A DNA stretch of 64,000 nucleotides. It comes from Cupriavidus necator A5-1. Its GTDB lineage: Bacteria; Pseudomonadota; Gammaproteobacteria; Burkholderiales; Burkholderiaceae. The translations under genes were made by a program, and so were the position numbers. The stretch is taken from NCBI RefSeq assembly GCF_000744095.1, contig NZ_JQLI01000008.1, positions 930,001 to 994,000 of the forward strand, in the 5' to 3' direction. This document shows positions 59,171-64,000 of this stretch, piece after piece. Every line of letters starts with the position of its first letter. The first letter of the stretch is position 1. Below the pieces are notes generated by a model. It worked only from the letters and a program-made list of their open reading frames with translations, was not told where the DNA came from and did no database searches.

Positions 59171-61366
59171 TCAGAATGCAAGGCGGGTGCGGCGCGCGGC
59201 ATCGCGGCGCTGCAGGAAGCCGATCACGCCGTCGCGCAGGCGCTGGCGCAGCTTGTCGACGCGGGTCGGGTTGGTGACGATCTGCGCGCGGTAAAAAGAC
59301 GGGCACAGCACCGCTGCGTGCGAGACCTCGCCACACAGGCCGCAGCCCACGCAGCTGTCCAGCACGGAGGCGACCGGGTCGGTGCGCAGCGGGTCCGGGT
59401 TGGGCTTGATCGTCAGCGAAGGGCAGCCGGACAGGCGGATGCACGAGTGATCGCCGGTGCAGGTGTCCGAATCCACCCCAAAGCGCTCGCGCACTACGCG
59501 CTGGCCGTCGGCGATCGCCTTGCGGACCTTGGGCTTCTCGCGGCGCTGCTTGTTCAGCATGCATTCGCTCTGCGCGATCAGCACCTTGGGACCCTTGGCG
59601 CCGGTGGTCAGCGCTTCCTTGAGGGTGGCCTTCATCGCCTTAAGGTCATAGGTGCGGCGGATCGTGCGCACCCACTTGACGCCCACGCCCTTGACCGCGT
59701 CCTCGATGGCGTGGCCGGTGCTGCGGGTGTCGTTCAGCGCGGTCGAGGACAGGATGTCCTGCCCGCCGGTGGCCGACGTGTAGCTGTTGTCGACCACGAT
59801 GGTCAGGTTGTCGCTCTTGTTGAAGACCGCGTTGGCGATGCCGCTGGTGAGGCCGTTGTGCCAGAAGCCGCCGTCGCCCATCACGGAGATTGCGCGCTTG
59901 CCGCCGGGCGCGTTCAGGGCCGCGGCGCTGGCGCTGCCCAGGCCGTAGCCCATGGTGGTGTTGCCCAGGTTGAACGGCGGCAGGATCGAGAACAGGTGGC
60001 AGCCGATGTCGGCGCTCACGTGGTGCTCGCCGATCTCGCGCTCGACCAGCTTCATCGCGGTGAAGATCGGTCGCTCCGGGCAGCCGGTGCAGAAGCCGGG
60101 CGGACGTGCATGCACGCTCTCGTCGACGAGATTCTGCGGTTCCAGCACCTCGGCAGCCACGGCATCGACGGTGGCGGCCGGCGCCTGCACCAGCGGAATC
60201 ACCTTGCGGGCCGGCTTCGGCTCAGGCAGCGGTTCAAGCTTGCCGTACTGCTCCAGGAAGGCGCGCAGGCCCTTGAGCACGGTCGCGGTGTTGTACTCGC
60301 CAGCCAGCGGCAGCAGGTCCTTGCCATGCAGCGCCGCAGTGGCGCCGGCCATGCGCAGGATGTTGGCGGCGTTCTGCTCGACAAAGTTGGGCTGGCCTTC
60401 TTCCAGCACCAGCACGGCGCGCTTGCCCGCGCAGAAGCGTTCCCACTCCGAATCGATCAGCGGGTAGGCCACGTTCATCACGTACAGGGGGATCTTCGAC
60501 TCGCCGAACACGTCGGCCAGGCCGAGCTGCTCCAGTGCGCGGATCAGCGTGTTGTAGCTGCCGCCCTGCACGGCGATACCGATGTCGTCCATCTCGCCCT
60601 GGAAGAACTCATTGAGCTGGCGCTCCTCGACGAACTTCACAGCGGCGGGCCAGCGCTGCTTGATCTTCTCGTGCTCGTGCGCGAAGCTCGCGGGGGGCAG
60701 CACGATGCGGCTGAGGTCGCGCGTGGGGTGGTCCAGCGCGTCCTGGATGGAGAAGCGGCTGCGGCGGTTGTCGGAAGCGACGAACTGGCCATGTACGTGG
60801 CACGAGCGCACGCGCAGCTGGAGCATCACCGGTGTATTGGAAGCTTCGGACAAGTCGAAGCCGTCCTTCACCGCCTGCACGATGCAGGGCAGGTTGGGGC
60901 GCGGATCGAGCAGCCACATCTGCGACTTCATCGCGAAGGCGTGGCTGCGCTCCTGCATGATCGAGGAACCTTCGCCGTAGTCTTCGCCGACGATGATCAG
61001 CGCGCCGCCCGTGACGCCGCCCGAAGCCAGGTTGGCCAGCGCATCCGACGCCACGTTGGTGCCCACGGTGGCCTTGAACGTGACCGCGCCGCGCAGCGGG
61101 TAGTTGACCGAGGCCGCCAGCGACGCAGCCGCGGTGGCTTCACTCGCGCTGTTCTCGAAGCGGATGCCATGCTCGGCTAGGATGTCCTGCGCATCGGCCA
61201 GCACGTCCATCAGGTGCGAGATCGGCGAGCCCTGGTAGCCGGCCACGTAGGCGACGCCCGATTCCAGCAGCGCCTTGGTGACCGCGAGGATGCCCTCGCC
61301 GCTGAATACTTCGCCGGAACCCAGGCGCAGCTTCTTGACTTCTTCGACAAACGAACGCTCAGCCAT
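59171..61366 (-). CDS. iorA: indolepyruvate:ferredoxin oxidoreductase-type alpha subunit, TPP and Fe-S
   Basis: 731 residues. An N-terminal pyrimidine-binding domain (GYQGSPISHLMD, FENSASEATAAASLAAS) and a TPP-binding domain near 480-530 (ISVMGDGGFWHNGLTSGIAN, then AVFNKSDNLTIVVDNSYTSA) are clear. Two cysteine clusters sit near the C-terminus: C636-C642-C648 (CTGDHSCIRLSGC) and C672-C675-C678 with C688 (CVGCGLC...CPSF). First gene of the 11.3-kb operon. Its partner follows after 25 bp. An electron acceptor, ferredoxin or flavin reductase, must exist; no ferredoxin gene is in the window. Confidence 0.9.
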   Translation of the reverse strand: MAERSFVEEVKKLRLGSGEVFSGEGILAVTKALLESGVAYVAGYQGSPISHLMDVLADAQDILAEHGIRFENSASEATAAASLAASVNYPLRGAVTFKATVGTNVASDALANLASGGVTGGALIIVGEDYGEGSSIMQERSHAFAMKSQMWLLDPRPNLPCIVQAVKDGFDLSEASNTPVMLQLRVRSCHVHGQFVASDNRRSRFSIQDALDHPTRDLSRIVLPPASFAHEHEKIKQRWPAAVKFVEERQLNEFFQGEMDDIGIAVQGGSYNTLIRALEQLGLADVFGESKIPLYVMNVAYPLIDSEWERFCAGKRAVLVLEEGQPNFVEQNAANILRMAGATAALHGKDLLPLAGEYNTATVLKGLRAFLEQYGKLEPLPEPKPARKVIPLVQAPAATVDAVAAEVLEPQNLVDESVHARPPGFCTGCPERPIFTAMKLVEREIGEHHVSADIGCHLFSILPPFNLGNTTMGYGLGSASAAALNAPGGKRAISVMGDGGFWHNGLTSGIANAVFNKSDNLTIVVDNSYTSATGGQDILSSTALNDTRSTGHAIEDAVKGVGVKWVRTIRRTYDLKAMKATLKEALTTGAKGPKVLIAQSECMLNKQRREKPKVRKAIADGQRVVRERFGVDSDTCTGDHSCIRLSGCPSLTIKPNPDPLRTDPVASVLDSCVGCGLCGEVSHAAVLCPSFYRAQIVTNPTRVDKLRQRLRDGVIGFLQRRDAARRTRLAF

Positions 61367-61408
61367 GACTTTTCTTCCTGACGCTCACGTTGGGGCGCGG
61401 CGAATATA

Positions 61409-61422
61409 GTTTAAACATAAAC
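61409..61422. promoter_or_regulatory. GTTTA-N4-TAAAC operator upstream of iorA operon
   Basis: GTTTAAACATAAAC is a perfect 5-bp inverted repeat with a 4-bp centre, 43 bp before the iorA start. It sits in a longer shared context, ATAGTTTA-N2-CATAAACAT, also seen upstream of the transporter gene. Likely MarR-type recognition site. Confidence 0.7.
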
Positions 61423-61503
61423 ATTTCCGTAATCATATGTATGCGCGGGGCTCGAGGTCACGGGGACGGCTTCCGTTGAAGCCGAAGTCCCTCCTCAGGC
61501 GAT

Positions 61504-62841
61504 TTATGCGTTGCTTTGCTGGCCGGCGCGTGCCACGACGACTGGTTCCCGTGCCGATGGCAGCAGCGCCACAGCCAGCGCAGCGGCAAGGCCGGCAATG
61601 GAGAACGTGATGAAGTTCCAGCCGAAACTCAGGCCTGAACCCGCCACGTAGCCGCCGACGAGCGGGCCGCTCATGGCGCCGAAGCGCGCGAAGCTCAGGG
61701 CCCATCCTGTTGCCGCGGCCCGTGCATGTGCCGGGTAGTAACCGGCGAGATAGCCGGTAAGGATCAGGGATGCCGAGACGGTGCCCACGCCTGCCAGCGC
61801 GACCAGAAGGTAAATGACGGCAACGGAGTTGCGGAACATCAGCGCGCCGATGGCGAGAGCGCCGATCAGGTAGAAGACCGCAACGGTGCCACGTGCCCCA
61901 ATTTTGTCGGCCGCGCTGCCCAGGAAGAGGCCGCCCACCGCAGAAGCAAGACTGAAGATAACCAGGAAGGAAAGGCTGGAGCCGAGGTCGTAGCCATTCT
62001 TGCGCATGATGGTCGGCAGCCACGTATTGAGGCCGTAGACCAGCAGCAAGCCGAAGAACAGTGCGATCCAGAAGCACGCTGTCGCGCGCAGCTGCTTGCG
62101 GGCGAACATGCTCGACATCACGTCGCGCCAGGTGGCGCGGGCGGCGCTGTTCGCGGGCCGGGCTTGCGACGGCAGCCGGCCATGGCCAGTGCGATCGGCC
62201 AATGCCTGCGCTTCATCGATCCGCCCTTGCCCCACCAGGTACTCCAGCGACTCGGGCAGCAGCCACGCCATCAGCGGTATCACCACCATGGGCACCGCAC
62301 CCAGGCCAATCACGCCACGCCAGCCAAGACTGGGCAACAGCCACATCGCAATGAGCGCGGCGCAAAGAATGCCCACGGAATACCCCGAGTACATCAGGCC
62401 ATAGTTGAAGCTGCGGCGGTGCGGCGGCGAGTACTCGATGGTCAAGGCGGCGGCGACGGGAATGACGCCACCGAGGCCGAGCCCGCCGATAAATCGTAAG
62501 ACGCCGAAGATGGCCGGTGTGGGCGCATAGGACGCGCCCAGCATGGTCAGTGAGAACAAGGAAACACAGAGCAGCAGCATGCGGCGGCGGCCGATCATCT
62601 CGCTCAGCGTGCCAATCAGGAAGGCGCCAAAGAACATGCCGACCAGGGCATAGCTGCTGAGGGCCCCGAGTTCCAGCGGCGTCAGGTTCCAGTTGCGGTC
62701 GTCGGCGAGCGCGGGCAGTACCGCGCCCATGACGCCGACGTCATAGCCTTCAAAAAGAATCGCAAGGAAGCATACGAAAAGTACGGTATAGGTCGCGCGG
62801 GAAGCGGGGCGCCAGGGCTGAACGGTGCCAGCTGGTGTCAT
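61504..62841 (-). CDS. MFS aromatic-acid:H+ symporter (AAHS-like)
   Basis: 445 residues, twelve predicted helices in two halves. Helix 1 carries the FEGYDVGVMGAVLP motif, in which the membrane-embedded acidic residues of the aromatic acid/proton symporters are found, and the loop between helices 2 and 3 has GTLSEMIGRRRMLL. It probably imports the pathway's aromatic acid. Directly upstream of the oxidoreductase operon on the same strand (137-bp gap), and shares its operator motif. The C-terminal half is slightly divergent; the substrate cannot be deduced. Confidence 0.88.
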   Translation of the reverse strand: MTPAGTVQPWRPASRATYTVLFVCFLAILFEGYDVGVMGAVLPALADDRNWNLTPLELGALSSYALVGMFFGAFLIGTLSEMIGRRRMLLLCVSLFSLTMLGASYAPTPAIFGVLRFIGGLGLGGVIPVAAALTIEYSPPHRRSFNYGLMYSGYSVGILCAALIAMWLLPSLGWRGVIGLGAVPMVVIPLMAWLLPESLEYLVGQGRIDEAQALADRTGHGRLPSQARPANSAARATWRDVMSSMFARKQLRATACFWIALFFGLLLVYGLNTWLPTIMRKNGYDLGSSLSFLVIFSLASAVGGLFLGSAADKIGARGTVAVFYLIGALAIGALMFRNSVAVIYLLVALAGVGTVSASLILTGYLAGYYPAHARAAATGWALSFARFGAMSGPLVGGYVAGSGLSFGWNFITFSIAGLAAALAVALLPSAREPVVVARAGQQSNA

Positions 62842-62939
62842 TGTCTGTCTCCTGATGGGTGGCGGATACGGAACTGGAGAAGCCGCCAGGGAACCTGCTT
62901 CGCGCGATCGTCGCCACGCGCTCGCTGTTGTCCCACATA

Positions 62940-62953
62940 GTTTAGGCATAAAC
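62940..62953. promoter_or_regulatory. GTTTA-N4-TAAAC operator upstream of the MFS transporter
   Basis: GTTTAGGCATAAAC is a perfect 5-bp inverted repeat with a 4-bp centre, 99 bp before the start of the transporter gene. Flanks (ATAGTTTA-N2-CATAAACAT) match the site before iorA at the same offset. Confidence 0.7.
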
Positions 62954-63032
62954 ATATGATTATGGAAATAGTTTTTGAGGCGCGGCAAGGGTAGCCTGGT
63001 CGGCGCCTCGATGGGAGGCGCCGAGGCCGCAA

Positions 63033-64000
63033 CTAGAACTTGTGGCGCAGGCCCAGGCCGAAGGTGTTGCCCGGGTTCAGGTCGGTCACCTTGTCATAGC
63101 GCCAGGCGGCATAAAGGTCAGTGCGCTTGGAGAACGGGTAGTCGTAGGCCAGCGTAGTGGTATCGCGGCGGGCCGAGCCCAGGGTCTCGTTACCGCCCTG
63201 CCAGGTACGCACCCAGGTTGCCATCAGCGAGCCCGGCCCCAGCGGGGCGCTCGCACCCACCTGCATGGTGCGGTTGCGCTGCCGGCTCAGCGTGCTGAAG
63301 CTGTTGTCCGACTGCGCGTACTGGCCGAACAGCTTGACCATCTTGAAGTCGTAAGACACGCCCGCCAGGTAGGCCATCTGGTAGCTGGCGCCGTTGGCCG
63401 TGAACTCCGGCGCGTTGACCCCCACCCGCTGCACCGCCAGCGTGGCGCCGAAGTTGCCGTTGAAATAGGTGGCATTGCCGCCGTAGCTCTGCTTGCCCTG
63501 GTGGCCGGTGCTCTCGCCGGTCGAGTAGATCGCATTGAAGCGCAGCCCGCCGAAGCCCGGACTCTGGTACAGCACCGAGTTGTCCCAGGCGGTGTCACCT
63601 GCGACCGAGTTGCCCACCGGCGAGCCCGGCGGCGTGGTGTAGGAGTGCAGGAACATCGGCGAGAACACCGCCGAGTCGGCCAGCGGATTGAACAGCAGCA
63701 TGGACACGAACCACGGCGTGGTGTTGCGACCCAGCTTGATCGCGCCGAAGCCGCCATTCAGGCCGACAAAGGCATTGCGCCCGAACATGACGTCGCCGTC
63801 GAAGCGGCCGACCTTGCCATTGTCCGTACGGAAAAAGCTCTCCAGCGTGAACTCGGCGTTCAGGCCGTTGCCCAGCGCTTCCTGCCCGCCAATGCCCCAG
63901 TACGAGGTGGTCAGGCCGGAACTGTCGACGACCGCGGTGCTGTGCGCATCGCCACTGGTGCGCACGGAGCCGGCAAAGGCGTCAATCGTGCCGTAGAGCT
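63033..64000 (-). CDS. Gram-negative porin (Burkholderia type), 5' end off window
   Basis: The frame is open at the right edge, so the signal peptide and the first strands lie outside. The visible about 322 residues begin LYGTIDAFAG and contain the porin_4 features ESFFRTDNGKVG, FGRNAFVGLNGGFGAIKLGR, the long loop and a C-terminal beta-strand ending in GLGLRHKF, with the terminal Phe needed for outer-membrane insertion. It is a general diffusion or substrate-specific channel. It lies upstream of the aromatic transporter on the same strand; co-function is possible but unproved. Confidence 0.92.
   Translation of the reverse strand, partial: LYGTIDAFAGSVRTSGDAHSTAVVDSSGLTTSYWGIGGQEALGNGLNAEFTLESFFRTDNGKVGRFDGDVMFGRNAFVGLNGGFGAIKLGRNTTPWFVSMLLFNPLADSAVFSPMFLHSYTTPPGSPVGNSVAGDTAWDNSVLYQSPGFGGLRFNAIYSTGESTGHQGKQSYGGNATYFNGNFGATLAVQRVGVNAPEFTANGASYQMAYLAGVSYDFKMVKLFGQYAQSDNSFSTLSRQRNRTMQVGASAPLGPGSLMATWVRTWQGGNETLGSARRDTTTLAYDYPFSKRTDLYAAWRYDKVTDLNPGNTFGLGLRHKF

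Noticed and set aside
42233..62841. Recently acquired genomic island
   Set aside because: Base composition and codon use look like the rest of the window. There is no integrase, tRNA gene or flanking direct repeat to support it.

Overview
The window is about 68% G+C and almost fully coding. It reads as a main-chromosome segment of a Burkholderiaceae betaproteobacterium, most likely Cupriavidus or a close relative. The reasons are the exbB-exbD-lpxK-trm112-kdsB-adk block, the xseA-sodB and tsaE-amiC pairs, a Bug-type solute receptor, a Burkholderia-type porin at the right edge, and the codon bias. The genus is an inference from gene content; no rRNA or tRNA gene was seen.

Left part (1-9.3 kb): an azlCD exporter cut by the window edge, dacB (PBP4), a MarR regulator coupled to a periplasmic binding protein, an FAD monooxygenase, and a PACE drug-efflux gene divergent from a LysR regulator with a perfect 7-5-7 inverted repeat between them. 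From 7.7 to 19.6 kb lies a complete tripartite RND efflux system: outer membrane factor, two RND pumps and a membrane fusion protein on the minus strand. It is divergent from an OmpR-type response regulator and histidine kinase. From 19.7 to 42.2 kb is mostly housekeeping: plsY, a broken YadA-like adhesin, ybaK, xerD, ogt, a Bug receptor, queG, tsaE, amiC, a bile-acid-type symporter with a LysR regulator, a methyltransferase, an SDR, adk, kdsB, trm112, lpxK, exbD, exbB, xseA and sodB. Between exbB and xseA is a 1 kb non-coding stretch with four tandem copies of one element, rich in DnaA-box-like TGTGGA words whose internal spacing is almost invariant. I do not recognise this element.

Right part (42.2-64 kb): two adjacent catabolic blocks. 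The first (42.2-49.4 kb) has an AraC regulator, an SDR, a StyA-like two-component flavin monooxygenase, its flavin reductase, a CrtI-like FAD oxidoreductase and a PAS-cyclase. It resembles the iif/ind-type indole oxidation clusters. The second (49.6-62.8 kb) is an 11.3 kb operon: a two-subunit indolepyruvate-oxidoreductase-type 2-oxoacid:ferredoxin oxidoreductase, a thioesterase, a salicylyl-CoA/2-aminobenzoyl-CoA hydroxylase fused to an old-yellow-enzyme domain, a gentisate-dioxygenase-like bicupin, an FAH-family hydrolase, a nitrilase-superfamily enzyme, a maleate isomerase and a flavin reductase. An MFS aromatic-acid transporter lies upstream and a MarR regulator downstream. A 14-bp inverted repeat, GTTTA-N4-TAAAC, precedes the operon and the transporter, and a near copy precedes marR.

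My integrating hypothesis is that the two blocks form one route. Indole would be oxidised towards isatin and isatinate, isatinate oxidatively decarboxylated to 2-aminobenzoyl-CoA, and this hydroxylated, deacylated and ring-cleaved with its nitrogen kept as an amide (maleamate). That would explain the otherwise puzzling nitrilase plus maleate isomerase. It rests on gene content only. The rival reading, salicylyl-CoA to gentisate, fits every gene except the nitrilase.
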